The notes below the pieces were generated by a model. That model made no database searches. It was not told the DNA's origin and saw nothing but the letters and a program-made list of their open reading frames with translations. From the NCBI GenBank assembly GCA_016783945.1, contig JADHVP010000016.1:1-42231 (forward strand): a DNA stretch of 42,231 nt, written 5' to 3'. The stretch comes from Ignavibacteria bacterium. Its GTDB lineage: Bacteria > Bacteroidota > Ignavibacteria > Tepidaquicellales > Tepidaquicellaceae. Positions 18,066 through 28,014 of the stretch are shown piece after piece; the stretch's first letter is position 1, and each line of letters opens with the position of its first letter. The translations under genes and the position numbers were made by a program.

Positions 18066-18788
18066 TTAATCCTTTCCAATCGGCATTAAAAGTAATGGTT
18101 GCTCATCATCCTTTAAACCTAATACCTTCTGCACCTCTTCATCATGAAATGCTCCTATGATAACTGCACTTAAATTCAACGATACTGTCTGTAAAAAAAC
18201 ATTCTCGGCTGCATGTCCGACTTCAATATAAACGTACCTTATACCCCTTTCTCCGTATTTGACAGTTATCCGGTCATACACCGCACTGAAAACTAAAACA
18301 ACTGCTGCATCTCTTAAAGATGATTGACTCAGAGAAACATCATAAAGTTCATTTCTTTTATCTTCATCTAAAACTTTTTCAAGCTTGTGTCCATCCGGTA
18401 AATATCTGTATACCCCTGCGGGTAGGTTGTCTACATTTCCCACAACCAAAAATAACTCAAGCGGGTATAATGCACCCGCAGATGGTGCTGTTCTGAATCC
18501 CCTGGTATTTGTTATCCCCTGAGCTGCCCAAAGTAGTTGAGATATTTCAGTTAGTGATAATGAAGCTTCATTGTAATCTCTAATTGACCTTCTCTCGAGT
18601 AAAGCTTTTTCCACTGAGGTTTCACTATCATAACGTGGTTCGGGAAGTTCAATAAATTTTATTTCAAGACCTGATTGAGGGGTGGTTTCATTTTGTAGAT
18701 GCGATGGCGGAAAAATAATAAACAATACGAAGACGATACATATTATCAGAAGAGCCGAGATCAAAGAATATTTCTTTTTTTTACTCAT
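18066..18788 (-). CDS. SagB/ThcOx-type nitroreductase-like oxidoreductase, membrane-anchored
   Basis: 240 residues. One hydrophobic helix at ~8-27 anchors the protein, presumably exposing the domain outside. The body has the SagB/ThcOx nitroreductase pattern: ALLERRSIRDYNEASLSLTE, LSQLLWAAQGI-like segment, FRTAPSAGALYPLELFLVV, GVYRYLPDGHKL and a C-terminal EVGHAAENVFLQTVSLNL. SagB-type FMN enzymes oxidise azolines in peptide natural products, but stand-alone members of unknown role are widespread. No cyclodehydratase or precursor peptide lies nearby, so a peptide-maturation role is not supported here. Confidence 0.85.
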   Translation of the reverse strand: MSKKKKYSLISALLIICIVFVLFIIFPPSHLQNETTPQSGLEIKFIELPEPRYDSETSVEKALLERRSIRDYNEASLSLTEISQLLWAAQGITNTRGFRTAPSAGALYPLELFLVVGNVDNLPAGVYRYLPDGHKLEKVLDEDKRNELYDVSLSQSSLRDAAVVLVFSAVYDRITVKYGERGIRYVYIEVGHAAENVFLQTVSLNLSAVIIGAFHDEEVQKVLGLKDDEQPLLLMPIGKD

Positions 18789-18822
18789 AACTCTTTCCTT
18801 ATTTATTTAATGAACAAATTAT

Positions 18823-19344
18823 TTAAAATTCACCATAATTCTTTTTTGATAAACATTCGTCTATCCATAAATTATATTTAAAATTTTGATCTTCTTTCCA
18901 TTTACCCGGAAAATACTTATGGTATAGCTTTAGCAATCTTTCCCTGTCGTCTAATCCATCTTCTCTTACTTTAATAGCTTTCAATAAGTTCACCACAAGT
19001 TCTTCGCCATCCTCCTCTCGAATTACTGATGCTTCGTATTCAATACCGAGTCTGTCTATTACAGCATATCTTAAATATCTTGGATGCTGTCCAACTCCGA
19101 TGATAATTCGGTCTCCTGCTTTGTAATCAAGGCTTTCTTTAAGATAAACTCTTTCCGATAATGTTCTTTTATGTTTTACATCCGATCTGTAATTGGAATA
19201 GTCTCCCAAAAAGCATTTGAAACAAATTTCCTGAACCTCGTCAGTTAGTTTTTGATTCTTTATATATTTTTTTGCGATCTTGTAGTACCTGCATGTAAAA
19301 CATGTCTCAATAAATAATTCCAGTGGAGAAATTTTAAAAATCAT
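18823..19344 (-). CDS. Hypothetical protein with two CxxC motifs
   Basis: 173 residues, soluble. The N-terminal part carries C15-x2-C18 and C41-x2-C44, a spacing suited to a zinc site. The rest (AGDRIIIGVGQHPRYLRYAV onward) suggests a small beta domain followed by helices. I recognise no family. It lies 34 nt upstream of the SagB-type gene on the same strand and 70 nt downstream of the TMTC-like gene. Confidence 0.6.
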   Translation of the reverse strand: MIFKISPLELFIETCFTCRYYKIAKKYIKNQKLTDEVQEICFKCFLGDYSNYRSDVKHKRTLSERVYLKESLDYKAGDRIIIGVGQHPRYLRYAVIDRLGIEYEASVIREEDGEELVVNLLKAIKVREDGLDDRERLLKLYHKYFPGKWKEDQNFKYNLWIDECLSKKNYGEF

Positions 19345-19414
19345 TTCTTTCTTTCGGATAATGTTCTTTCTTCATTTTTAAAATAGAGATCGATATATAC
19401 AATCAACAAACAAC

Positions 19415-21472
19415 TCAATTATTTTCCAATGAATCTATTTTATGCAAAGCGTTCTCATCGTTCGGATTTATCGTTAGCACTTTTTGGTACTGCTCTATCG
19501 CTTTTTCTTTATTACCCCTTTTTAAAAATATTCCAGCCAATCCATTGTAAGCATTTACATTCATTTCATCCTCCTGTATTGCCATTCTTAAATACTTCTC
19601 AGCATTATCGAGATCGCCAAGCCCTTCATAGCATAATGCAATATTGTTTATATAACCGGATTGAAGTTCGGGTGCAATTAATATTAATTTTTCAAGATCT
19701 TTAATTGCTTCTTTGTATTTCTTATCCTGATAAAACTGATAAGAACGTTTATCAAGCATGTCTTTTTCAGCGTTAATATTCTCAGGAGGATTTACACCGG
19801 GAGGAAGTTCCGAATCAGAGCTTGCTCTTAAAAGTTCAAGCTGTGCTTTTGAATCTCTGTAATCAGGAAATATTAACTGGAGTTTTTCGAGCTGCTGAAT
19901 CGCTTCATTAATCCTGCCCTCAGCCTGGTAAACGTTTGCCAGTTGTAAATAGCCATCGGGAGCAAGAGAATCAATCGATAATCCCTTTTTGAATTTTATC
20001 TCCGCAGAATCAAGCTGCCCTCTTATCATAAATATAAGTCCGAGATTGTGATGAGCTAATAAAGAATTATCCCTTAATTCAATTGCCTTTTTGTATCTTG
20101 TCTCTGCTTCATCAAATTGTTTTCTATTCGCATAAATATTACCAACATTTGTAAGTAAAACTGTTCCATCAATTCCCTCTGCAGTTGAATATAAGGTATC
20201 ATTATCTTTCCAATCTTTGTTCCTCTCATATGTTAAAAATGAAAACAATACTATTATGACTAATGAGGAAACTAATATTGGAGTGTTATTTTTCTCGTTT
20301 ATAAACTTTACAATAAAATAAGCAATGATTATCGACAAACTAAAGGAGGTCATATATAAGAATCTCTCTGCCATTAGATTCATTGTCGGAATGATATTCA
20401 TTACAGGGAGAAGCGAAACAGCAAAGAATAAAAGACAAAAAGACACAACGCTGTGACGTTTATAAAATATTACTGAAAAAACTATTATGGCAAATGCAAA
20501 TATAATCGAAAGGATCACATTTAGATCCAGGAAAGAGCTGGAATCCTGAATTGTACCGTTGTAATGATATAGAAGATTAACCGGTACAAAGAGTAATTTA
20601 AAATACAATGGAATCGTCTTGAACATTGTTGCTGCGGTTGTTACAAAATCCATCTGGTAGAAGTAAGTATAAGTTTCCCTCTCTACAACATCTTTAAGTG
20701 TAATATATCTTAGTAGAAGATATATTACGGTAACAACAGCAAAAGACGCATAGGTTATAATGTTTTCTTTAAAATATAATATGGGTTTCTTTCGATAAAC
20801 AAAATCAAAAAGTATGATAACAACAGGAAATGTTATTATCATCTCTTTAGATAACAATCCGGAAAAATAAAACAACAATGAAATAATAAGGAATATATAT
20901 TTTCTAAAACCTGACACTCCCCCGGATGATACATCTTGATTATCATTACCAAACTCTTTTTTATCGTCGTTTCTTATAAGAAATTTTATATAGAACAAAA
21001 AAGAAGCAAAGAAGAACAATGTAACAAGCGAATCCGTCCTGCCACTTATCCAGCTTACAGCTTCAGTATGAATCGGGTGTGATGCAAATACAAGTGATGC
21101 AATAAGCGATGCCAGAATTCCATATTTATACTTAGCAAATAGCTTCGCTAAAACTGCAAATAATAATAAACAGGAAATAAGGTGTATAATTATATTAGTA
21201 AAATGGAAACCCACCGGATCCAATTCCCAAATTGCATAATCGATTGTATAAGTGGAAGAAACAATCGGTCTGTAATATCTACCTATAACTTTATGAAATC
21301 CTTCATCACCTGTAAAAAACTTTGGAATATTTGAAAGATCACTAATAGTATAGTTGTTAACAACAACGCTCTCATCATCAAATACAAAATCATTCTCAAG
21401 TGAATTATAGAAAATCAAAAATGAAAAAACCGTAATGATGATATAACAGTGGTATTTTTTTAGTTTGTTCAA
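19415..21472 (-). CDS. TMTC-like polytopic membrane protein with C-terminal TPR repeats
   Basis: 685 residues. The N-terminal ~400 residues are polytopic. The first luminal loop has FVFDDESVVVNNY and YRPIVSSTYTIDYAIWELDP, followed by GFHFTNIIIHL, the pattern of GT-C type O-mannosyltransferase relatives (TMTC/PMT-like). From ~430 there are TPR units (NVGNIYANRKQFDEAETRY, AHHNLGLIFMIRGQLDSAE, GYLQLANVYQAEGR), then after a linker at ~550-570 two or three more units ending at 685. Such proteins are thought to glycosylate exported proteins; acceptor and donor are unknown. It sits next to a very large secreted protein, a possible but unproven client. Confidence 0.8.
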   Translation of the reverse strand: MNKLKKYHCYIIITVFSFLIFYNSLENDFVFDDESVVVNNYTISDLSNIPKFFTGDEGFHKVIGRYYRPIVSSTYTIDYAIWELDPVGFHFTNIIIHLISCLLLFAVLAKLFAKYKYGILASLIASLVFASHPIHTEAVSWISGRTDSLVTLFFFASFLFYIKFLIRNDDKKEFGNDNQDVSSGGVSGFRKYIFLIISLLFYFSGLLSKEMIITFPVVIILFDFVYRKKPILYFKENIITYASFAVVTVIYLLLRYITLKDVVERETYTYFYQMDFVTTAATMFKTIPLYFKLLFVPVNLLYHYNGTIQDSSSFLDLNVILSIIFAFAIIVFSVIFYKRHSVVSFCLLFFAVSLLPVMNIIPTMNLMAERFLYMTSFSLSIIIAYFIVKFINEKNNTPILVSSLVIIVLFSFLTYERNKDWKDNDTLYSTAEGIDGTVLLTNVGNIYANRKQFDEAETRYKKAIELRDNSLLAHHNLGLIFMIRGQLDSAEIKFKKGLSIDSLAPDGYLQLANVYQAEGRINEAIQQLEKLQLIFPDYRDSKAQLELLRASSDSELPPGVNPPENINAEKDMLDKRSYQFYQDKKYKEAIKDLEKLILIAPELQSGYINNIALCYEGLGDLDNAEKYLRMAIQEDEMNVNAYNGLAGIFLKRGNKEKAIEQYQKVLTINPNDENALHKIDSLENN

Positions 21473-21516
21473 TATTTATTTGTTATTTATATTATTTTTA
21501 AAATTCTATTTTTCTG

Positions 21517-24500
21517 TTAAAGCTTAACGGCAACGACAACCGTGCTTTTTATTTCATCGATAGCACCTCCCTGGTCATCGATTGCTTCGATATAAAGAAT
21601 GTAAATCCCAATTCTCAACCTTTCACCATTATCATTCAATCCATCGAAAATAATCGAACCTTCGTTTGCACTCAGTTGATTATTTTCGAGCGTTCTTACA
21701 AGTCTTCCTTTTACATCAAAAACTTTAACCCTCATCTGTGCAAAAGGAACTGTAAGCTTGTATGTTATTATCGTGAAATCCTCATGACCATCACCATCAG
21801 GAGAGAAAGGATTCGGTGAAACTGTTACCGTAGCATTCGACGGGAGTTTCTTTGTGTATATGCTGTTTTGCATTCCCGGTGTACCACCGCTTGGATTTGC
21901 ACAGGAATTCCAGTTTTTCCTTTCATTCGACCCGAACAGTGGATTTATTCTTTCGAGAGAAGTACCTTTTGAACTGGTTAGGTTTGGATTTTTCCAACTA
22001 TCCAAATAATAAACACTGTCGATTAAATTTTTAAATACATCAAATATTATTAAAGGCTCTCCGCTGTTACTCAAGCTGAAACTTCCCTCGGATATAACAA
22101 CCTTCTGGTTTGGTTCCGGATTAAGCAGATATGAAAACCTGTTGAACAAGGTTGTGTCGGATGCAAATACAACATAGTCACCCGGATTTACTAAAAAGTT
22201 ACATGAATCCGCAAGGTTTAAGAATGATGATGATTCATTAAACGTCCATCCGTTGAGGTCAACAATTTTATTGCCCGGATTGTATAACTCTATCCACTCA
22301 GCTCCACCGGTAAACGGATCAAACATGATTTCGTTAATCACTAAATCGTTATAATCTCCGGGTGTAGCAGATGTTACGGAATTTATCCTTGTAGGCGAAG
22401 AGTTCTCACAATCAATTGACGTTGCCCAATTAGTTGAATCATTCGATAGACCAATCGGTGAAATTCTCTCTAACGACTTTGGAGAATTTCCTCCCCACGA
22501 AGACCTGTATTCAACTTCATCAATAAGACCATTGTTAGAGTTAAAAAGTATAACCTTATCTGCATCGTTATTCAAAGTAGGAAGGTTTGCCAAATAAATA
22601 ATCTTTGTTGAATCGATTAAAGGATGATTAAGTAAGATTGAATTATTCTTAGCAATTACCAAATATGAATTCGGATAGAGAAAATAATCACTCGTTGTTA
22701 TTGTTATCGGATTACTCTGTGATGTGAGATCAGCTATCTTCCAGTCTTTGAAATTTAGAGTGTCCTGCAAATTATTATAAATCTCTATCCATTCGGGTTC
22801 CGGACTTGCCGGGGCATACATAATTTCATTAATTACGATTCCCGAATTCTGAACTATTCCCCCGACATTAACGTCCTTAATTTTTTTATTATTCAACGTA
22901 TCGTCATCTAATGAATAATCCACATAACCAATGAATTGCTTTCTTCCACTGTCAATGTTTGTTATCGAATATGTATACAATAAAGAGTCATTCGGATTGA
23001 GCGATGTATAATTCTGAGTATTTATTAATTCACTTTGTTGAGGGATGCTATCAAAATTCAGATCATTATATATTTTTAGAGAAAAATTATTCGCTGCATT
23101 TATTCCTATATTCTTTATAGTAAAATCGAGTTTCAAAGTATCCCCTACTAATGGAAAAGATGGAGTTATTAAAAAAGAGCTTAAGCTTAGATCATTCGGT
23201 AGAGGTGTAATTGAATTCAACCTATTAGGAGTGGATTTCTGCGGATCGACCGAGCTTCCCCAATTAGTACTGTCATTTGATAGCCCTGATGAGTTTATTC
23301 TCTCTAATGAAAATCCATTCTCCCCACCCCAGGATGGTATGTAAGCAACCGAATCGATTCTTTCATCAGCTGGATTGATTAAAATAACATCATCACCGGA
23401 GTTGTTTAATGCACTCCATGTAGTCTGAATTATTAAACCTGTGAAACCGGGATGAGCATTTTTTACCGACAAAGAGTCCTGACATATTATGACATAAGAA
23501 TTAACCGGCAATATTATGCTTGAAGTTGTGATTGTCCTTAGCGAAGCAGTTGCATCTTTCCATTTCCAGTTTTGCAAATTGATACCGTTTGTTCCTATGT
23601 TTAACAACTCAAACCATTCTGTTTCTGGAGAATCAGGACCATACATTATCTCATTAATTACTATATCAGCCGGTTGGATTATCCCGCCGACGTTTACACT
23701 TCGTACTAATTTATTATTCAGAGTATCTTCGTCCGGTGGATAGTCGACATAACCGATGTATTGCTTTAAACCGCTGTCGATGTTTGCGATTGTAAATTCA
23801 TAAAGGATTGAATCATTCGGATTGAGTGTTGAATAAATCTGGGTATTGATTAATTCACCCGGCGTGGGAATACTATCGAAATTCAAATCCCTGTAGATTT
23901 TCAAAGAGAAGTTATTAGCAACATTGATTCCTAAATTCTTTATTTTAAAATTTAGATGCAGTGTATCACCAACAATCGGGTTGGCAGGAATGATTGTAAA
24001 AGAGCTAAGAATTAAATTATTTTGTAAAGGAGCAATTGAATTTATCCGGTTAGGTGTCGATTGTTCCGCGTCAATAGATGTTCCCCAATTTGTTGAATTA
24101 TTAGAAGGTCCGTTTGGATTAATTCTTTCGAGTGAAAAACCGCTTGCCCCACCCCACAACGGAAGATATACGACTGAATCAATTCTTACATTAGCAGTAT
24201 CGATTAAGATAACGTTGTCACCTGTATTATTTAAACCGCTCCAGGATGTTTGTATGATGGTTCCCGTAACGGAGGGATTCGACACTTTTAATGCAGCAGA
24301 ATCCCTGCACAAAACAACATAAGAGTTTGCTTTAATGTATATGTCCTGTGTCGTTATTGTTCTTAAAGTTGACGTCGCATCTTTCCACTTCCAGTTTTTA
24401 AGATTGATAGAATCTGACGTAATATTATATAACTCGAACCACTCATTTGTAGAAACAGTTGGGTAGTACATAATTTCATTTATAACTACCTGAGATTGTA

Positions 24501-24567
24501 TATCCGCTGCATATAAGAAGATTGAACATACAATCAGCAAAAGGACTTTCCGAAATAAATTTCTCAT
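21517..24567 (-). CDS. Secreted multi-domain protein: four lamin-tail domains, CARDB-like repeats, FlgD-like C-terminus
   Basis: 1016 residues with a signal peptide (about 1-25). Four lamin-tail domains begin with VINEIMYxP near residues 26, 292, 572 and 741. Between the first three lie CARDB-like Ig domains (LSSFTIIPANPIVGDTLHLN and its near-repeat), so LTD+CARDB is an internal duplication of ~270 residues. From ~909 a FlgD/C-terminal Ig-like domain (VTVSPNPFSPDGDGHEDF, FDVKGRLVRTL, GIYILYIEA) occupies the end, in the position taken by secretion or anchoring domains in this phylum. A surface or adhesion role is inferred. No enzymatic motif is seen. Confidence 0.85.
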   Translation of the reverse strand: MRNLFRKVLLLIVCSIFLYAADIQSQVVINEIMYYPTVSTNEWFELYNITSDSINLKNWKWKDATSTLRTITTQDIYIKANSYVVLCRDSAALKVSNPSVTGTIIQTSWSGLNNTGDNVILIDTANVRIDSVVYLPLWGGASGFSLERINPNGPSNNSTNWGTSIDAEQSTPNRINSIAPLQNNLILSSFTIIPANPIVGDTLHLNFKIKNLGINVANNFSLKIYRDLNFDSIPTPGELINTQIYSTLNPNDSILYEFTIANIDSGLKQYIGYVDYPPDEDTLNNKLVRSVNVGGIIQPADIVINEIMYGPDSPETEWFELLNIGTNGINLQNWKWKDATASLRTITTSSIILPVNSYVIICQDSLSVKNAHPGFTGLIIQTTWSALNNSGDDVILINPADERIDSVAYIPSWGGENGFSLERINSSGLSNDSTNWGSSVDPQKSTPNRLNSITPLPNDLSLSSFLITPSFPLVGDTLKLDFTIKNIGINAANNFSLKIYNDLNFDSIPQQSELINTQNYTSLNPNDSLLYTYSITNIDSGRKQFIGYVDYSLDDDTLNNKKIKDVNVGGIVQNSGIVINEIMYAPASPEPEWIEIYNNLQDTLNFKDWKIADLTSQSNPITITTSDYFLYPNSYLVIAKNNSILLNHPLIDSTKIIYLANLPTLNNDADKVILFNSNNGLIDEVEYRSSWGGNSPKSLERISPIGLSNDSTNWATSIDCENSSPTRINSVTSATPGDYNDLVINEIMFDPFTGGAEWIELYNPGNKIVDLNGWTFNESSSFLNLADSCNFLVNPGDYVVFASDTTLFNRFSYLLNPEPNQKVVISEGSFSLSNSGEPLIIFDVFKNLIDSVYYLDSWKNPNLTSSKGTSLERINPLFGSNERKNWNSCANPSGGTPGMQNSIYTKKLPSNATVTVSPNPFSPDGDGHEDFTIITYKLTVPFAQMRVKVFDVKGRLVRTLENNQLSANEGSIIFDGLNDNGERLRIGIYILYIEAIDDQGGAIDEIKSTVVVAVKL

Positions 24568-24714
24568 TTAAAGATTATAATCAATTTTTTGAATGGAATA
24601 AGACTTAAATCTTGATACGCATGGATTTTAATAGTTACCAAAATCCATTGTGTTACTCGATAATTTTTTTCAATTTAACACTATTATAATATTTTAACAA
24701 TTTAAATAGTTTTT

Positions 24715-25605
24715 ATGAGCATAAGATTTGTAAAATTCAGATTGGTTCTTTTGTTACTATTCCTTTCTTTAGGTAATCACTTTTGTAAATCTCAAAACGT
24801 TGAAACACAAGTTAACAAATACGCTGTTGCAATTCTCCATACACCCGTTTTGAATACAAGCGATTTCGAATCTGTTTTCGGAGGAGAAAGCGGTGACAGC
24901 TTGATGTTAGATGAAGACGGTCACATAATGGCACTCGAGTTTATTGCAATTCCAAATACAGTCTTTGAAATTCATGAAACCATACCAAAGCAAGGACACA
25001 GCATTTACCGAATAACAACAACAGACTACCCGTACACCTCCGCAGAATTATTCATAGACAGCAGGTTTGTGAATGTTCTTGACAAAAAGCCCAAAGAAAG
25101 GAAGGTTGAAATGCCATCGAAAGAAGAGATTTTACAAAACATGGAAGCACTCGAAGGTTACAGGTATTTATGGGGAGGAAACTATGGTGATGGAGTGATT
25201 GAAATGCTCAATTTTTATAAACCTTCTTCTGATTTAGATGACGACACAAAAGCTTCATGGTGCTTAAAGGGAGTAGATTGTTCCGGTTTAATCTACCAGG
25301 CAACAAACGGTACAACACCGCGTAATACTTCTTCATTAATATATTACGGAACAGGACTTGAAATCTCCGGCAAAAGCGACACAGCAATTTATCAAATGCT
25401 AAAACCACTCGACTTGATTGTCTGGAAAGGACACGTGATAATTGTACTCGATGAAAATAACGTTATTGAAAGCAGACCTCCAAAAGGCGTTCAGAAAAAC
25501 GACCTGCTTAAAAGACTGAAAGAAGTATTGGAAGAACGACAGCCTGTCTATGATTGGGATTCATCCGAAGGTGAGAGGTTTGTTGTAAGGAGGTGGGTTG
25601 AGTGA
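24715..25605 (+). CDS. NlpC/P60 family cell-wall hydrolase, secreted
   Basis: 296 residues with a signal peptide (1-26). Residues ~30-125 are probably an SH3-like targeting region. The NlpC/P60 catalytic domain follows, with LKGVDCSGLIYQATNG (nucleophile Cys189) and KGHVIIVLDE (His240); a third polar residue follows in the IESR region. Enzymes of this type cleave peptidoglycan stem peptides. The last 170 nt (25436-25605) recur at 28012-28181, and the last ~60 nt again at 32496-32555 and 33281-33340. This gene therefore forms the left border of the accessory island. Confidence 0.88.
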   Translation: MSIRFVKFRLVLLLLFLSLGNHFCKSQNVETQVNKYAVAILHTPVLNTSDFESVFGGESGDSLMLDEDGHIMALEFIAIPNTVFEIHETIPKQGHSIYRITTTDYPYTSAELFIDSRFVNVLDKKPKERKVEMPSKEEILQNMEALEGYRYLWGGNYGDGVIEMLNFYKPSSDLDDDTKASWCLKGVDCSGLIYQATNGTTPRNTSSLIYYGTGLEISGKSDTAIYQMLKPLDLIVWKGHVIIVLDENNVIESRPPKGVQKNDLLKRLKEVLEERQPVYDWDSSEGERFVVRRWVE

Positions 25606-25674
25606 TCCTTTTCTAATTTTGGTGCAAGTTCGATTAAAAGATACTACACTAAACCAATTTAATAATTTGATAAA

Positions 25675-27090
25675 ATGAAAATACTATTAACCGGAGCTAC
25701 CGGGTATATAGGAAAAAGAATATTACCCGTTCTTGTCAACAAGGGATATAAGATTGTATGTTGTGTAAGAGATAAGAATCGCTTCAATCCCCCAGAGTCT
25801 CTAAGGAAAAGTATTGAGGTGATTGAAATTGATTTTATAGAAAAATCATTCCAGAACAAAATACCGGAAGGCATTGATGGAGCTTATTACCTGATACACT
25901 CAATGTCCTCATCGACTGATTATGACCAATTGGAATTAATATCCGCTAACAATTTCCGGGAAGCAGTAAATCAAACCGATGCGAAGCACGTCGTATACCT
26001 TAGCGGGATCGTTAATGAACAGTCACTGTCCAAACATCTTGCTTCGCGGAAGGCAGTGGAGAATGAACTGGCTAAGGGCAGATATCATTTCACAACTCTT
26101 CGTGCAGGAATAATAATTGGTTCCGGAAGTGCATCCTTCGAGATTATCAGGGATCTTGTAGAAAAATTACCGGTGATGGTTGCTCCTAAGTGGCTTAATA
26201 CAAGATGTCAACCCATTGGAATTCACGATGTAATAGATTATTTGGATAAGACACTTTTCAACGAAGCTACTTACGATAAAAACTTTGATATTGGAGGACC
26301 CGATGTGCTTACATACAAAGAGATGCTTCTTGGTTACGCAAAAGTCAGAAAACTAAAAAGGTATATATTTATTGTACCTGTAATGACACCGAAGTTATCA
26401 TCATATTGGCTCTATTTCATAACCACCATTTCATATAAGCTTGCTACATCACTTGTGAGCAGTATGAAAATAGAAGTAGTATGCAGGAATGATAAAATCA
26501 ACCTTATTCTAAACATTTCCCCGATTGGTTACGAGGAAGCTTTGCGAAAAACCCTTACAGAAAATGAATCTGCTCAGATTATTTCCAGCTGGAAAGACTC
26601 TTTAATAAGCGGTCGGTTCGACCAAAATCTAACAGAGTTCCTTAGTGTTCCTTCCCATGGCTGTTTTACAGATGAACGAAGTAAACCAATAACCAATCTA
26701 GAAAATTGTATAGAAAAAATTTGGAGCATCGGTGGTGAAAAAGGCTGGTACTACGCTGACTGGTTATGGAAATTACGCGGTTTTATTGATAAAGTATTTG
26801 GAGGTATTGGATTGAGAAGGGGCAGAACAAATCTCAATTATATTTCTGCCGGAGATGCTATCGATTTCTGGCGTGTGTTGTATGCCAATCGTACTGAAGG
26901 AAGGCTGTTGCTTTTTGCAGAAATGAAACTACCAGGTGAAGCGTGGTTCGAATTCAAAGCAGCCGATAATATACTATACCAGACAGCTACATTTCGTCCA
27001 AAAGGATTATGGGGTAGAATATACTGGTATTCTGTATATCCATTACACTTATTAATTTTCAAAGGATTAATCAATCAAATAGTAAAATAA
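25675..27090 (+). CDS. SDR-family NAD(P)-binding protein with DUF2867 domain
   Basis: 471 residues. The N-terminal atypical SDR has LLTGATGYIGKRILPVLV at ~4-21, VVYLSGIV and an N-terminal NmrA-like layout. The C-terminal part from ~330 (KGWYYADWLWKLRGFIDKVF, LLLFAEMKLPGEAWFEF, YQTATFRPKGLWGRIYWYS) is DUF2867. This two-domain architecture often appears with photolyase and TspO genes in light-inducible clusters, and it does here with TspO 8 nt downstream. The reaction is unknown. First gene of a three-gene operon flanked by direct repeats of the NlpC 3' end. Confidence 0.85.
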   Translation: MKILLTGATGYIGKRILPVLVNKGYKIVCCVRDKNRFNPPESLRKSIEVIEIDFIEKSFQNKIPEGIDGAYYLIHSMSSSTDYDQLELISANNFREAVNQTDAKHVVYLSGIVNEQSLSKHLASRKAVENELAKGRYHFTTLRAGIIIGSGSASFEIIRDLVEKLPVMVAPKWLNTRCQPIGIHDVIDYLDKTLFNEATYDKNFDIGGPDVLTYKEMLLGYAKVRKLKRYIFIVPVMTPKLSSYWLYFITTISYKLATSLVSSMKIEVVCRNDKINLILNISPIGYEEALRKTLTENESAQIISSWKDSLISGRFDQNLTEFLSVPSHGCFTDERSKPITNLENCIEKIWSIGGEKGWYYADWLWKLRGFIDKVFGGIGLRRGRTNLNYISAGDAIDFWRVLYANRTEGRLLLFAEMKLPGEAWFEFKAADNILYQTATFRPKGLWGRIYWYSVYPLHLLIFKGLINQIVK

Positions 27091-27098
27091 AACTACTC

Positions 27099-27566
27099 AT
27101 GAAAAACACATTTAAACTTATCATTTCCATATTAATTCCATTGATAATTGGATTCTTAGGATCGTTCTTCACTGCAAGCTCGGTTGATTCCTGGTACGCC
27201 ACAATCAACAAGCCATCGTTTAATCCACCTGGCTGGATATTTGCACCTGTATGGACAACTCTATATATACTAATTGGACTATCCTTTTACTTAGTCTGGA
27301 TGAAAAACTTTGGAGAGGAAAGAAAAAAAGTTATTATTGTTTATTCTATGCAGCTGCTGTTCAATCTATTATGGTCTGTGCTTTTCTTTGGTTTAAAGAG
27401 CCCGCTGCTTGGACTTATTGATATAATTATACTTTTGTCTTTCATAATTGCAAATACAATAATCTTTTACAAAATTTCGAAGACAGCAGGTTATCTACTT
27501 ATTCCCTATCTGTTATGGGTGAGCTTTGCTTCAATATTAAATTTCTCAATATTTCAACTTAACTAG
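27099..27566 (+). CDS. tspO: TspO/MBR family tryptophan-rich sensory protein
   Basis: 155 residues, five membrane helices. The family signature is clear: SVDSWYATINKPSFNPPGW, FAPVWTTLYILIGLSFYLVW, QLLFNLLWSVLFFGLKSPLLGL and LLIPYLLWVSFASILNFSIF. TspO binds porphyrins and takes part in tetrapyrrole, light and oxidative-stress responses in bacteria. It is 8 nt after the DUF2867 gene and 9 nt before the glycosylase gene, so the three are co-transcribed. Confidence 0.92.
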   Translation: MKNTFKLIISILIPLIIGFLGSFFTASSVDSWYATINKPSFNPPGWIFAPVWTTLYILIGLSFYLVWMKNFGEERKKVIIVYSMQLLFNLLWSVLFFGLKSPLLGLIDIIILLSFIIANTIIFYKISKTAGYLLIPYLLWVSFASILNFSIFQLN

Positions 27567-27575
27567 GAATTCAAA

Positions 27576-28014
27576 ATGAGACTGTGGTCTTTAACTCCGA
27601 AATATTTAGATACAAAAGGTTTATTAGCCGTTTGGAGAGAAGGACTTTTAGCAAAAAAGGTCCTTGAAGAAAGGACAAAAGGTTATAAAAATCATCCGCA
27701 ATTGATCAGGTTTAAAAATTTTGAAGAGCCTCTAGCGGCAATAAATTCATATCTCTATTATATTTTTCTCGAATCTCAATATAGAGGATACTCTTTTGAT
27801 AAATCAAAAATTAAGCTTATTGAACTTAGGAATATTATAACAGTTACCAAAGGTCAACTCACATATGAATTAGGGCATCTTCTGAAAAAGCTCAGGATTA
27901 GAGACTCCGAAAAATTCAACGAAATTAAAAAAGCTGAATTTAATTAATATCGAAACGAATCCTATCTTTAAAGTAATCGAAGGAAAAATAGAACACTGGG
28001 AAAAAATCATTTGA
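27576..28014 (+). pseudogene. Pyrimidine dimer DNA glycosylase (T4 endonuclease V-like), frameshifted
   Basis: The opening MRLWSLTPKYLDTKGLLAVW and WREGLLAKKVL, TKGYKNHPQLIRF, RGYSFDKSKI and VTKGQLTYELGHLLKKL segments identify the family. The reading frame ends early at 27947, but shifting frame at a run of six A (about 27926-27931) restores a normal C-terminus, NPIFKVIEGKIEHWEK, ending at TGA 28012-28014. This is either a real homopolymer frameshift or a sequencing error. The stop codon is the first three bases of the adjacent NlpC 3' copy. The enzyme would cut at UV-induced cyclobutane dimers, in keeping with its light-response neighbours. Confidence 0.82.

Noticed and set aside
18066-19344. 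RiPP biosynthesis locus around the SagB-type protein
   Set aside because: No cyclodehydratase, precursor peptide or transporter is adjacent; the CxxC protein upstream does not look like a precursor.
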